A stretch of DNA of 64,000 nt from Flavobacterium sp. N1994 (GCF_025947145.1 NZ_CP109999.1:1054001-1118000), one strand, 5' to 3'; positions 53,152 to 62,465 are shown, numbered from the stretch's first letter. Numbers and translations: made by a program. Notes: generated by a model from the sequence alone, not told the origin.

Positions 53152-53180
53152 AAAAAAACTCTCGCTATTGCAAGAGTTTT
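53152..53180 (-). terminator. Terminator of the DUF2805 gene
   Basis: Minus-strand AAAACTCT / AGAGTTTT hairpin with a 10-base loop followed by eight T residues, just after the stop. Confidence 0.7.
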
Positions 53181-53185
53181 GAGTT

Positions 53186-53458
53186 TTAATCAAATTTATT
53201 TTTGATGTAATATTTACTATCTAAGTCATCGAAGTCGTCAATGATTGGTTTAGGCTTTGGCTTACTACCTACAGCTTTCTTTTTCCAAAGTTCGAAATTG
53301 TCTTTAGACAATCTTTTTCGCATTAATTCGGTCACTTCATTTTCAGTAAGTCCAAATTCTTCTTTAATTACTTCAAAAGGTTTTCTTTCCTCTTGCGCCA
53401 TGCTTACAACTCTTTCTAGTTGTTCGCTATCAAGTTCCGCTAACTTACTTTTTTTCAT
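53186..53458 (-). CDS. DUF2805/TIGR03643 family protein
   Basis: 90 residues. Matches TIGR03643: LDSEQLERVVSMAQEERKPFEVIKEEFGLTENEVTELMRKRL, SKDNFELWKKKAVG. A helix-turn-helix-like arrangement suggests nucleic-acid binding but no function is known. The C-terminal tail is Lys/Asp-rich. Single gene with its own terminator. Confidence 0.8.
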   Translation of the reverse strand: MKKSKLAELDSEQLERVVSMAQEERKPFEVIKEEFGLTENEVTELMRKRLSKDNFELWKKKAVGSKPKPKPIIDDFDDLDSKYYIKNKFD

Positions 53459-53567
53459 TTCTGTAAAAGCATTTTATAAAAATCCGTATTCTATTTGTTA
53501 ATTCGTATTTCAATATTAGTAAAAAAAATAATTAGTTGACAAACATCAATATCTTTTTTTTCAAATC

Positions 53568-54392
53568 TTAAGAATTGGGCCTTCTGGTTTTTTGAAAAGG
53601 AATAGCCAATAAATTCGAAAGTTTATTGTTTTCTTCGGGTTTCATATGAGTATCCACGCCATATACTAATTTGTCTCTGTCTAAAGTTTTAAAGGTTCCA
53701 AATAATCTATCCCAAACCGAAAATATATTACCGTAATTGCTATCCGTGTAAGGCAAAACATAATGATGATGTACTTTATGCATATCTGGAGAGACAATAA
53801 AGTAACTCAAGAAATTGTCTAGTTTCTTTGGTAAAAAGATATTGGCATGATTGAATTGGGTTGCCACTACCGATAAAGTTTGATACAAAAACACCATCCA
53901 CATTGGACATCCTACTATTAAAACCCCTAGGGTTGTAAAAATAAAGCGTAATACACTTTCTCCAGGATGATGTCGGTTGGCCGAAGTGGTGTCAATCCAA
54001 GTATCGGTATGATGTATCAGATGAAAGCGCCATAGGAACTTTACTTTGTGTTCTATTAAATGAATTAAGTAAGCTCCGATTAAATCCAAAAGGAGCAAGC
54101 CGACAATAGTATACATCCAGATATTAAAGCTTGGCAACCAATTTAAAATTCCGAAATGATGTTCAGTAGCCCAATTAGCAGCTTTCAATAAAATCAAGGC
54201 CAAACAAAAGTTGACAATCATGGTGGTGACTGTAAAAAAGATATTGATTCCAGCATGTTGCCATTTGTTATAACTGAATTTAAACAGAGGAACCGCGGTT
54301 TCAATCAACCAAAAGAAGGCTATTCCACTGGCTAAAATTAAAGCTCTATGAGAAGAAGGAATAGTAGAAAAGTAGTTAATAATTTCGTTCAT
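53568..54392 (-). CDS. Sterol desaturase/fatty acid hydroxylase family protein
   Basis: 274-residue integral membrane di-iron enzyme. The histidine clusters are present: HLIEH near 110, HLIHH near 125, NRHHPGE near 140 and HKVHHHY near 215; these bind two irons. Four membrane helices precede and separate them. It hydroxylates or desaturates a lipid chain; the substrate in flavobacteria (e.g. carotenoid or alkyl-lipid) is not readable. It follows the AlkB-like gene by 35 bp on the same strand. Confidence 0.88.
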   Translation of the reverse strand: MNEIINYFSTIPSSHRALILASGIAFFWLIETAVPLFKFSYNKWQHAGINIFFTVTTMIVNFCLALILLKAANWATEHHFGILNWLPSFNIWMYTIVGLLLLDLIGAYLIHLIEHKVKFLWRFHLIHHTDTWIDTTSANRHHPGESVLRFIFTTLGVLIVGCPMWMVFLYQTLSVVATQFNHANIFLPKKLDNFLSYFIVSPDMHKVHHHYVLPYTDSNYGNIFSVWDRLFGTFKTLDRDKLVYGVDTHMKPEENNKLSNLLAIPFQKTRRPNS

Positions 54393-54427
54393 GGCTTAAG
54401 TATTTGATTCAAATATACTAAAAGGAA

Positions 54428-55030
54428 CTATTTGATAATTCGGAAAGTGAGATTAATTCTTGGTCCGATAGGTTTGGTTGTTTTCGGAATTTGATGCTTC
54501 CAAAAATGTTGTGTTGTTCCTTTCATAAGTAACAAACTTCCATGTTCCAAGTTTATTTTTAGTTTTTGCTCTTTGAGTGTATTGTGTTGTAAATGGAAAA
54601 ATCGCTCTTCACCAAAACTTACTGACGCAATGATAGGATTTCTTCCTAATTCTCTTTCGTTATCCGCATGCCAGCCGTTACTGTCTTTCCCGTCTCGGTA
54701 ATAATTAAGCAATACAGTGGTGAAGTTCTCCTGACAAATTTCCTCGATTTCATTTTTGATAAACATCAATAGTGGATTCCAAGGATGAGGCTGCATGACA
54801 ATATTAGAATAACTATAAGGTTTGCCTTCGTTGCCAAATAAAGCGGTCAATCTAGGTTGTGGATGTGTTTTTCCAAAAACAGTAATGTTATCTTGCTGCC
54901 ATGGAATTTCATTCTTAAGTTTCTCAAAAAGTTCGTTGGAGCGATTGGCATCAAAGAAATTGGGATAATATTCAATCTCCGCATCTGGGATGTTGAAAGT
55001 GATTTGTTCTTTGGGGAAAAGTGAATTCAT
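54428..55030 (-). CDS. AlkB-like 2-oxoglutarate/Fe(II) dioxygenase
   Basis: 200 residues, the size of AlkB-type DNA/RNA demethylases. HxD metal motif in NGWHADNERELG, third ligand His in TQHFWKHQIPK, and the 2-oxoglutarate-binding Arg in PRINLTFR, preceded by LMKGTTQ. Residues match the ALKBH2/3-like small AlkB group of Bacteroidetes. It is likely to repair alkylated nucleobases by oxidative demethylation, though tRNA or protein targets exist in the family. Confidence 0.88.
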   Translation of the reverse strand: MNSLFPKEQITFNIPDAEIEYYPNFFDANRSNELFEKLKNEIPWQQDNITVFGKTHPQPRLTALFGNEGKPYSYSNIVMQPHPWNPLLMFIKNEIEEICQENFTTVLLNYYRDGKDSNGWHADNERELGRNPIIASVSFGEERFFHLQHNTLKEQKLKINLEHGSLLLMKGTTQHFWKHQIPKTTKPIGPRINLTFRIIK

Positions 55031-55040
55031 ACTTCAAAAA

Positions 55041-55080
55041 TAAAGAGAAAAAAATGAACTCATTCACTCTTTTCTCTTTA
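55041..55080 (-). terminator. Possible terminator of the aquaporin gene
   Basis: Eleven-bp inverted repeat TAAAGAGAAAA / TTTTCTCTTTA with a short inner TGAA/TTCA stem, 22 bases past the aquaporin stop and before the AlkB-like gene. The stem is AT-rich and so a weak terminator. Confidence 0.45.
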
Positions 55081-55102
55081 AACAAAAAAATATTAAGGGA
55101 GA

Positions 55103-55810
55103 TTATGCAGCTTCTTTTTGTTCTAATAGCATTTTATAAATAAACCCAGCTACTAAAGCTCCAGCAATTGGGGCAACCCAAAACAACCACACTTGATGTA
55201 ATGGTTCGCCACCAGCAAAAATAGCTTGTGACAAAGAACGAGCCGGATTTACAGAAGTATTGGTAATAGGAATGCTAACTAAATGAATTAAAGTTAAGCC
55301 TAATCCAATAGCAATTCCAGCAAATTTTCCGTTAGCGAATTTATCCGTTGCTCCCAGAATTATTAATAAAAAGAACATCGTCAAAATGAATTCGGCAGCA
55401 AAACATGACATCATCGAATAACCATCTGGAGAAAAAGCATCAAAACCATTGGAAGCAAATGCGCCTGCTTTAGTATTGTCTATAACATTTCCAGTTTTTC
55501 CAGACCAGATAAAGAAAAGTGTGCCTGCTGCTGCAATAGCTCCAACACATTGCGAAAGAATGTAGGGAAGTAAGTCTTTTGCTGAAAAGCGTCCGCTGGC
55601 CCATAATCCAAAAGAAACTGCTGGATTAAAATGTCCTCCAGAAATGTGTCCCACCGCATAAGCCATGGTTAAAACGGTTAATCCAAAGGCTAGTGAAACT
55701 CCAACGAATCCAATGCCCAAATTAGGAATTCCTGCGGCAAATAATGCACTCCCACAACCGCCAAAGACCAGCCAGTAAGTACCAAAAAATTCTGCAAATA
55801 GTTTTCTCAT
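55103..55810 (-). CDS. aqpZ: Aquaporin Z
   Basis: 235 residues, six transmembrane helices. Both NPA boxes are present: [11 protein letters not shown] and [14 protein letters not shown], the second with the Arg of the selectivity filter. The spacer residues and small loop E fit a water-selective channel rather than a glycerol facilitator. I start at MRKLFAEF (55810); an ATG ten codons upstream lacks support. Near-normal length. Lies downstream of the molybdenum-cofactor genes but separated by 123 bp. Confidence 0.9.
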   Translation of the reverse strand: MRKLFAEFFGTYWLVFGGCGSALFAAGIPNLGIGFVGVSLAFGLTVLTMAYAVGHISGGHFNPAVSFGLWASGRFSAKDLLPYILSQCVGAIAAAGTLFFIWSGKTGNVIDNTKAGAFASNGFDAFSPDGYSMMSCFAAEFILTMFFLLIILGATDKFANGKFAGIAIGLGLTLIHLVSIPITNTSVNPARSLSQAIFAGGEPLHQVWLFWVAPIAGALVAGFIYKMLLEQKEAA

Positions 55811-55933
55811 AATAGTTTTGTTTACATCATGAAGGATCATGATTGGTTAGTAACTTAAAATTACAAGGAAATTACTTGGTAAAAAATGAGTTGAAGCAAA
55901 CTTATTAACAAGGTTCTGAACCAATTACCTTAT

Positions 55934-56938
55934 TTATCCTCCAATGGTTATCATGCTTCTGTTCTGTGAAAATAGTTCTGGATTTTGGAATTTCAAATCA
56001 TCATCCAATCCTGCACGAACTGCTTTTTTAGTAATCAGATTTTGATGTATCAAGGGAAGTATAGAATCTCCTGAACGAAGGGTTTCTAACAATGGAATTT
56101 CTGAATTAGAGAATAAACAGTTTTTAAGCTTTCCGTCAGCCGTTAACCTAATGCGATTACAAGTGCTACAAAATGGATTAGTAACCGAACTGATGATGGC
56201 AAAGCTACCTGGATAGGTATTAATTTTAAAGTTTTTAGCGGTATCATTTGGAGCATCTTGTAGCCGTTCTATCTCACTCATTTTATATTTCGACTGAACG
56301 ATTTCCATAATTTCGGCATAAGAAACCAATTTTGATTTGTCCCATTGGTTACCATTGAAAGGCATGAACTCAATAAATCGAACTTGAATATTTTTGTTTT
56401 TTGTCAAAGAAATAAAATCGAGTATTTCATTGTCATTAAAGGATTTAATTAAAACTACATTAAGTTTAACCTTAAATTTTTCTTGTAGTAATAAATCAAT
56501 GTTTTTTTGAACAACGTCAAAATAATCCCGTCTAGTAATGGCATTGAATTTATCTTTTATTAGACTGTCTATGCTGATATTTACGGTTTTGATTCCAGCT
56601 TCTTTGAAGGTCTGAATAAAATTCGAAACTAGAATTCCATTAGTGGTTATACTTAAATTAACTCCCAATTTCCCCAATCGCAACATAATAGCAGCTGCAT
56701 CTTTCCGAACTAAAGGCTCTCCTCCTGTCAATCTAATCTTTGTCACACCTAAATTTACAAAAGTTTGAGCAATGACAATAATCTCATCAGCCGTCATCAA
56801 ATGAGGTTTTGGGGTAAGCGAAATTCCTTCTTCTGGCATACAATAAGTACATCTCAAATTACAATGTTCTGTAATTGAAATACGCAAGTAATCATGCTTG
56901 CGCCCTAAAGTATCCTGCAAAAGATTACTGCTTTCCAT
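55934..56938 (-). CDS. moaA: GTP 3',8-cyclase MoaA
   Basis: 334-residue radical SAM enzyme that, with MoaC, turns GTP into cyclic pyranopterin monophosphate. N-terminal cluster CNLRCTYCMPEEG (CX3CX2C) and C-terminal CSTCNRIRLTADGKLKNC (CX2CX13C), both needed; the C-terminal GG dipeptide (MITIGG) is intact. Start taken at MESSNLLQD (56938), which overlaps the moaC-moaB stop by 14 bp. It closes the leftward cofactor operon. Confidence 0.95.
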   Translation of the reverse strand: MESSNLLQDTLGRKHDYLRISITEHCNLRCTYCMPEEGISLTPKPHLMTADEIIVIAQTFVNLGVTKIRLTGGEPLVRKDAAAIMLRLGKLGVNLSITTNGILVSNFIQTFKEAGIKTVNISIDSLIKDKFNAITRRDYFDVVQKNIDLLLQEKFKVKLNVVLIKSFNDNEILDFISLTKNKNIQVRFIEFMPFNGNQWDKSKLVSYAEIMEIVQSKYKMSEIERLQDAPNDTAKNFKINTYPGSFAIISSVTNPFCSTCNRIRLTADGKLKNCLFSNSEIPLLETLRSGDSILPLIHQNLITKKAVRAGLDDDLKFQNPELFSQNRSMITIGG

Positions 56939-57842
56939 GATCGAAACCATTCAACAATTGAAATAAATGCAATACGGAAGGAAAAACAGCATCAATAGAC
57001 TCGGCAGCACCACTAGTAGAGCCCGGCAAAGCCATAAGTAAAGTATCGCCTTTAAAGCCAACCACACTTCGAGACAACATAGCATAAGGAGTTCGTTCTT
57101 GACCATACGAACGAATAGCTTCTTCAATTCCAAGAATTCTTCTGTCAAGTAAAGGAATTATGGCCTCCGGAGTTACGTCTTTATGAGACAATCCTGTTCC
57201 ACCGGTTAGAATTATCAAATCTGTTTTGGCTTCATGCCATGAATTGACCTTGCTTTGAATAGTAGCGACCTCATCAGGAATAACAGCATAATTCGCAATA
57301 CGTAAGCCTAATTTTTCAAGCTTTTCAACAATCACTTTTCCAGCACTGTCTTCCTTTTTTCCTGAAGAAACACTATCAGAACAAACCAAAACCGCAACAT
57401 TAAGATTTAGCATTGACTTGGCAGCATAATCCGACTTCCCTCCTTTTTTATGCAGTAATTTTACTGTAGCAATTTCAACATTTTTATCAATTGGCTTTAA
57501 CATATCATACATGGTCAAAGCCACTATTGACGCACCATGCATTGCCTCAACCTCAACTCCCGTCTTATAAATGGTTTTTACAGTCACTTCAATTTTGATG
57601 CTGTCATCCAAACATTCAAAGTGAATTCCAGTAAACTCAATAGGTATTGGATGGCAATCCGGAATGACACTTGACGTATTTTTAACAGCAAATAAGCCAG
57701 CCGTTCTCGATACTTCCAATACATCGCCTTTAGGAACTTTTTTATCAAGAATAGCTTTTATAGTATCATAAGAACCCACCTTTACAATAGCTTGAGCTAC
57801 CGCGGTTCTTAGCGTTGTTATTTTATGAGTTATATCTACCAT
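56925..57842 (-). CDS. moaCB: Fused MoaC-MoaB/MogA molybdenum-cofactor protein
   Basis: 305 residues. Residues 1-150 are MoaC (cyclic pyranopterin monophosphate synthase; MVDITHKITTLRTAV, DCHPIPIEFTGIHFE, MHGASIVALTMYDMLKP). Residues about 152-305 are MoaB/MogA-like molybdopterin adenylyltransferase (LNVAVLVCSDSVSSGKKEDSAG, LTGGTGLSHKDVTPEA, ALPGSTSGAAES). The fusion is common in Bacteroidetes. I start at MVDITHK (57842), 1 base after the moaE stop; the ATG at 57896 is inside moaE. Missing separate moaB is explained by the fusion. Confidence 0.93.
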   Translation of the reverse strand: MVDITHKITTLRTAVAQAIVKVGSYDTIKAILDKKVPKGDVLEVSRTAGLFAVKNTSSVIPDCHPIPIEFTGIHFECLDDSIKIEVTVKTIYKTGVEVEAMHGASIVALTMYDMLKPIDKNVEIATVKLLHKKGGKSDYAAKSMLNLNVAVLVCSDSVSSGKKEDSAGKVIVEKLEKLGLRIANYAVIPDEVATIQSKVNSWHEAKTDLIILTGGTGLSHKDVTPEAIIPLLDRRILGIEEAIRSYGQERTPYAMLSRSVVGFKGDTLLMALPGSTSGAAESIDAVFPSVLHLFQLLNGFDHGKQ

Positions 57843-57843
57843 T

Positions 57844-58290
57844 TTATGTGTTTTTTTTCCAAGTATAGGTATCGTCTTCAAAGATTTCTTTGCCAAAAAT
57901 GGCTGCCTTTTCTTTTATTGCTTCGACCAAAAATTCTAAAGCTTCATAAGTTACTTTACGTCTTGGTGCCGAAACAAAAACAAACAAGCAAATTTCACCT
58001 ATTTTAACCAATCCTAAGCTGTGATATATATGCAGACAAGATAATTCATATCGAGCGAAAGCAGCTTCCCGAATTTCATACAAACTTTGCTCTGCCATTT
58101 CTTCATAAGCTGAATATTCTATAGCAACCACTGTTTTACTATCAATTACATCAGCTCGAACTTGCCCGAGGAAAATGTTATGAGCGCCAATAGTAGTTTT
58201 ACTTTGATGCTTAGCAATAGCCTTACCAACAAACTCAGGAGGTATGGCACCCTGAATAAACGATGTTTTTTTGGGTTTATCTGACGTCAT
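57844..58290 (-). CDS. moaE: Molybdopterin synthase catalytic subunit MoaE
   Basis: 148 residues, the large subunit that inserts sulfur from thiocarboxylated MoaD to form the dithiolene. The catalytic region PRRKVTYEALEFLVEAIKEKAAIFGKEIF with the essential Lys is preserved, and the MoaD-binding strand YSAYEEMAEQSLYEI is seen. Start overlaps the moeB stop by 14 bp, typical of coupled genes. Length is normal. Confidence 0.93.
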   Translation of the reverse strand: MTSDKPKKTSFIQGAIPPEFVGKAIAKHQSKTTIGAHNIFLGQVRADVIDSKTVVAIEYSAYEEMAEQSLYEIREAAFARYELSCLHIYHSLGLVKIGEICLFVFVSAPRRKVTYEALEFLVEAIKEKAAIFGKEIFEDDTYTWKKNT

Positions 58291-59308
58291 TACTGTTCAT
58301 TGTTTTTTGAGATTCTATTCCGTTTTGCAAATGAAAAACCTTCTTAAATCCTTTTTTTAAGAGATAATCAACGGCTAATTCACTTCTATTTCCGTATTGG
58401 CAAACCAAAATTATTTCTTGATTTAAATCAACCTCCTTCATAAAATTTTCCAACTGAGACAAAGGTACATTTTTGCAATTTTCTAGATTTAATTTTGGTT
58501 CTTCATACGCTTCGCGAATGTCGATAATCAGAGAATAATTAGAAGTGCATAAATTCGTAACTATATTGCTCTTATCCCTAAATTTATATTTATTATTTAA
58601 ATTTATATTTTTTTGTATTTCAATACTTTGAAAACTATTATCTAAACTATTATACAACATTAATACACCACTTAAAACATGTCCAATTCCTAGTATTATT
58701 TTCAACACTTCATTGGCTTGCATCGATCCTAAAAGGTTGGGAAGTACTCCCAAAACTCCAGCATCATTACAATTCGGAATAGCTTCTAAAGTTTCACTCT
58801 CGGGAAATACGCAACGATAGGTCGGACCGTTTTGATAATTAAAAACCGAAAGCTGTCCTTCAAACTTATGTATTGACCCATAAACCATTGGAATTCCTTT
58901 CATAATAGCCACGTCGTTAATTAAATAGCGCGTGGATATATTATCCGTGCAATCCACTATAAGGTGGTAATCAGAAATGATGGCAAGACAATTGTCTTTG
59001 GTAAAATATTCCGAATACTGAACTAATGCCACTTCTGGGTTTTGTTTGGATACCACCTCAGCTGCTACTGCCACTTTATTTCTTCCAACGTCATGTGAAG
59101 AATAGAGAAACTGTCGATTCAAATTGGTTTCCTCTACTACATCCCCGTCAACGATTCCAATTTTACCGACACCAGCAGCTACTAAATTTTGCAAAACAGG
59201 ACAACCTAAACCACCCATGCCAATAATTAAAACCTTGGCTTCAGTTAGTTTTTGTTGGCCTAAAATTCCGATTTCAGGCAGCACTATTTGTCTTTCGTAT
59301 CGCTTCAT
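58277..59308 (-). CDS. moeB: MoeB-type adenylyltransferase with rhodanese domain
   Basis: 343 residues. Residues 1-245 are a ThiF/MoeB E1-like enzyme that adenylates the MoaD C-terminus: nucleotide loop IIGMGGLGCPVLQNL, ETNLNRQFLYSSHDVGRNKV, GVLGVLPNLLGSMQANEVLK. Residues about 250-343 are a rhodanese with active-site loop CQYGNRS, probably donating sulfur. The usual CxxC zinc pairs are mostly lost: TYRCVFPE keeps one Cys and the second pair is absent. It therefore joins activation and sulfur transfer in one protein. Confidence 0.92.
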   Translation of the reverse strand: MKRYERQIVLPEIGILGQQKLTEAKVLIIGMGGLGCPVLQNLVAAGVGKIGIVDGDVVEETNLNRQFLYSSHDVGRNKVAVAAEVVSKQNPEVALVQYSEYFTKDNCLAIISDYHLIVDCTDNISTRYLINDVAIMKGIPMVYGSIHKFEGQLSVFNYQNGPTYRCVFPESETLEAIPNCNDAGVLGVLPNLLGSMQANEVLKIILGIGHVLSGVLMLYNSLDNSFQSIEIQKNINLNNKYKFRDKSNIVTNLCTSNYSLIIDIREAYEEPKLNLENCKNVPLSQLENFMKEVDLNQEIILVCQYGNRSELAVDYLLKKGFKKVFHLQNGIESQKTMNSNDVR

Positions 59309-59320
59309 TGGGTTTGTTTT

Positions 59321-59563
59321 TTAGCCTCCTGCAAAGGGCGGTAAAAAGGCTATTTCATCTTGGTTTTTTAGCAAAATATCATTTTGTAAGAATTTTTTAT
59401 TTATAGCTATTGAATAATTAATAACCAGTATTTTAGGATATTTTATTTCAATTTTTAATTTTATATTATTTAAGGTAATTGACTCTTCGGCTATAAAAAA
59501 TGATTCCTCTGTTTTCTGCGTAATATCAGCAATAATTCCGAAATATTTTAGTGTAACTTCCAT
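59321..59563 (-). CDS. moaD: Molybdopterin synthase sulfur-carrier subunit MoaD
   Basis: 80 residues with the ubiquitin-like fold and the essential C-terminal GG (LPPFAGG) that is thiocarboxylated. It ends 12 bp before the moeB ATG. Composition (Ile/Lys/Asn-rich) is unusual, with NNIKLKIEIKYPK, but the fold motif NQDEIAFLPPFAGG is clear. Confidence 0.92.
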   Translation of the reverse strand: MEVTLKYFGIIADITQKTEESFFIAEESITLNNIKLKIEIKYPKILVINYSIAINKKFLQNDILLKNQDEIAFLPPFAGG

Positions 59564-59569
59564 CTTAAA

Positions 59570-60316
59570 CTACGTTGTATACAATTTAAAAATAGCTATT
59601 AACAAGACCAAAGCCAATACCTTTTTTAGTAGTGCATTGTTCATCTTTTTACTCCCAAAATATCCTCCAAGAATACCTCCCATCAAAGCAACGGTAATTA
59701 ATGAAACCGAAGCATTAGGCAAAGTCCCTCCTTTTGAAATAAACCCAAAAAGCCCTGAAATGGAATTCACCAAAATAAACAAAGCCGAGACCGCTGCACT
59801 CTTTTTGATATCCGCCCATCCCAAAAGTAAAATCACTGGACTCAAAATAATGCCTCCTCCTATGCCTATCAAGCCCGATAAAAATCCGATTACCGCTCCA
59901 ATGAATAATGCTAACGGGAGGTTTATGGGATTTATTGCTGCTTTTTGCTTTCCAAACAACCCTAACAATCTGGCTACTGCGAATAACAAAACGGTGGCTA
60001 GAATTATTTTATAAACGTGGGTCTCAATGGTAATGCTTCCTCCCAAAAAGGAAAAAGGAACTGAGGTTATCGCAAACGGATAAAACAGGGTACCATCAAA
60101 CTTTTTCTCTCGATAATAAAAATAAAACGAAATGCCCGAAACCAAGATATTCAACACCAAAGCCGTTGGTTTCATAAAGGTGATAGGGAATGCAAATAAG
60201 CTCATCAATGCCAAATAACCGCTTGCTCCTCCATGCCCAACACTGGCATACAAAAAGGCCACAACAAGCAATAAAATGAGTAATAAAGGAGACTGAATAA
60301 GTTCGCCAGCGAGCAT
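59570..60316 (-). CDS. TauE/SafE-family permease
   Basis: 248 residues, about eight transmembrane helices. Family motifs: LYASVGHGGASGYLALM, then GFLSGLIGIGGGIILSPVILLLG and KKSAAVSALFILVNSISGLFG. TauE/SafE transporters move sulfite, taurine-derived or other sulfur anions. It lies 6 bp upstream of moaD within the cofactor operon, so it may supply or export molybdate, sulfite or sulfur-related anions (inference). Confidence 0.82.
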   Translation of the reverse strand: MLAGELIQSPLLLILLLVVAFLYASVGHGGASGYLALMSLFAFPITFMKPTALVLNILVSGISFYFYYREKKFDGTLFYPFAITSVPFSFLGGSITIETHVYKIILATVLLFAVARLLGLFGKQKAAINPINLPLALFIGAVIGFLSGLIGIGGGIILSPVILLLGWADIKKSAAVSALFILVNSISGLFGFISKGGTLPNASVSLITVALMGGILGGYFGSKKMNNALLKKVLALVLLIAIFKLYTT

Positions 60317-60361
60317 ATTTTTTAAAATTAACGAACTGTAAATATAAAGACAATTATGATT

Positions 60362-61531
60362 TTAGATGCGATAAACCAAAACTTTGTCACCTTTTAACAA
60401 TTGATAAGTTCCCTCAGAAACATAAACCAAAGCATTCGCAAGCGCAAAGGAATTCAACATACCCGAATCCTGATGCGCAAGTACAGTAACCTCTTCCTCC
60501 GCTATCGAAGCTTTCAAAAACTGAGCTCTTGGATTATCTACTAAAAAATCATGAGCTAAATTCTTTTGCAACGACGAACCATAGGGCTGTTGTATTCCAG
60601 AAAGTCTTTGCAATCTTGGCAGTACATAAACATAGAAACAAGTAAGACTTGCCGCTGGATTTCCTGGTAAGGCAAAGATAATTTTATCGTTTTGTGTTCC
60701 AACGAATAGCGGTTTTCCTGGTTTTTGATTGACTTTGTAAAACAGCGTTTCAACTTTTAAGCTTTCCAAAGCTTTGCCCACAAAATCATAATCACCCACC
60801 GAAATACCACCTGAAACCAACACTACATCATTTTCCGCTATGGCTGTTTCAAGTGTGTTTTTCGTGTTTTCGAAATTATCATTTACTTTATAAAGTGCAA
60901 TCGTATTGAAATTAGCCTCAAATAAAGCCGTTTGCAGCATGATTGTGTTGCTTTCGTATACTTTTCCATCTTGAAGGATTTCTCCAGCGGAGACAAGCTC
61001 ATTTCCAGTCACTACAATTCCGATTTTTGGTTTTTGATAGACTTTCACTTTCGTAAATCCCAATCCAGTTAAAAAACCAACAGCAGCTGGATTTAGAAAA
61101 GTTCCTTCCGCTAAAGCCATTGCTCCTTTTGTTATCTGGGCTCCTAATTGACGGATATTGGTTTCTGGCTTACTTATTTCTTTCAAATGCAAAAAAGTCT
61201 CTACAACAATCACTTTCTCAATCTGAATCACTGCTTGCGCTGAATTAGGCACTGCGGCACCTGTGAATATTTTCACCGCTTGACCTGATTTTAATTGGGT
61301 ATCCCAAAAATCGCCTGCTTTTACTTCACCAACAATTTCATACTCCAACGAATCGTGTAAAGCAATGGCAAACCCATCCATAGTAGCTTGACGAAAAGGC
61401 GGCATGTTAATAGGCGAATAAAGTGTTTCTGCTAAGACATGATTTCGGGCTTCCAACAAAGAAAGTGCCACTACTCTTTTGCGGCAATCGAGGTTTTCAA
61501 GTATCGAAAAGGCTTCGGAAGTGGAAATCAT
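60362..61531 (-). CDS. moeA: Molybdopterin molybdotransferase MoeA
   Basis: 389 residues. MoeA inserts molybdate into adenylated molybdopterin. Motifs: PPFRQATMDGFAI (N-terminal), IFTGAAVPNSAQAVIQIE, IGIVVTGNELVSAGE, VLVSGGISVGDYDFV, ALPGNPAASLTCF. Length is typical. It overlaps xdhC by 4 bp. The C-terminal domain ends in GDKVLVYRI. Confidence 0.95.
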   Translation of the reverse strand: MISTSEAFSILENLDCRKRVVALSLLEARNHVLAETLYSPINMPPFRQATMDGFAIALHDSLEYEIVGEVKAGDFWDTQLKSGQAVKIFTGAAVPNSAQAVIQIEKVIVVETFLHLKEISKPETNIRQLGAQITKGAMALAEGTFLNPAAVGFLTGLGFTKVKVYQKPKIGIVVTGNELVSAGEILQDGKVYESNTIMLQTALFEANFNTIALYKVNDNFENTKNTLETAIAENDVVLVSGGISVGDYDFVGKALESLKVETLFYKVNQKPGKPLFVGTQNDKIIFALPGNPAASLTCFYVYVLPRLQRLSGIQQPYGSSLQKNLAHDFLVDNPRAQFLKASIAEEEVTVLAHQDSGMLNSFALANALVYVSEGTYQLLKGDKVLVYRI

Positions 61532-62436
61532 CTGTTATGGTTTTTAACTCTGATTAATTGTGCTGCAATACTTATCGCAATTTCCTGGGTAGTCTCGCTT
61601 TTGATTTGGATACCTATGGGAGCATAAACATTGGCAATTCGGTCTTTATCAAAGCCATCCTCTATCATATTTTGAAATAAGGTGGCAATCTTTTCTATGC
61701 TGCCTAACATTCCGATATACTTGAAATTTTTATTAATCAATCTTCTTATAATGATATCATCCGTTCGGTAACCAAAAGACATAATTACTACATAAATAGC
61801 TTCTCCTTCTGGAATATAAGCATCAATTTGTTCAAACTCGACAGTTTGTCTTGAATGCACAAAATGATTTTGCTCCATTGTATTCAGGTTTTCCCGATGA
61901 TCTAGAATATGAATCTCAAAATCCATTCGGGAAAGCACTTCACTCAATGCCAACCCTACATGACCTCCTCCAATAATATAGACTTTTTGTGGTAGCGAAT
62001 TGGTTTCAACAAAACTCCATTCAGGATTATCAGCTGCGGTATTGATTCCGAAATTAGTGTAGGTAATTTGAAAATTATCTTTGGTTAAAATTTGGTCAAC
62101 CGAAGGAAGAAAATCAGTCGTAATATCATAAAAAGCAATGGTTTGTTGACCAGAGCAAATCATTCCCGATTGGTCTTTGGGTGCCGATTTATCATGAATC
62201 TGATGTTTTATAAAAGGTTCAAACGATGGTTTCTCTAAAAGTGATTGTGCAAACTCCACCAACTTATGCTCCATTATTCCACCTCCGATGGTGCCAGACA
62301 TTTGGTTTTTGGCTACCACCATCTTAAAACCTTTCCGCCCAGGACTACTCCCTTCGTTGGCAATTACAACCATCAATACCAATCGCTTTTCGGATTGGAG
62401 AATCTGCTGAAGTTTCTTGTAGAAGTCTCGAGTCAT
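61528..62436 (-). CDS. xdhC: XdhC-family molybdenum-cofactor insertion protein
   Basis: 302 residues. XdhC/CoxI N-terminal region with VIANEGSSPGRKGFKMVV and GTIGGGIMEHKLVEFA, and a C-terminal Rossmann domain VYIIGGGHVGLALSEVL. XdhC proteins bind and protect molybdenum cofactor and help sulfurate it for the xanthine dehydrogenase family. It is the first gene of the operon; the target enzyme is not in the window. Confidence 0.92.
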   Translation of the reverse strand: MTRDFYKKLQQILQSEKRLVLMVVIANEGSSPGRKGFKMVVAKNQMSGTIGGGIMEHKLVEFAQSLLEKPSFEPFIKHQIHDKSAPKDQSGMICSGQQTIAFYDITTDFLPSVDQILTKDNFQITYTNFGINTAADNPEWSFVETNSLPQKVYIIGGGHVGLALSEVLSRMDFEIHILDHRENLNTMEQNHFVHSRQTVEFEQIDAYIPEGEAIYVVIMSFGYRTDDIIIRRLINKNFKYIGMLGSIEKIATLFQNMIEDGFDKDRIANVYAPIGIQIKSETTQEIAISIAAQLIRVKNHNR

Positions 62437-62457
62437 TATTTAGCATATTCGATTTGT

Positions 62458-62465
62458 CAAAATTA
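62458..62465 (-). promoter_or_regulatory. Putative -7 promoter element of the moco operon
   Basis: Minus-strand TAATTTTG, a TAnnTTTG match, 21 bases before the xdhC ATG. No well-spaced TTG. Confidence 0.45.
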
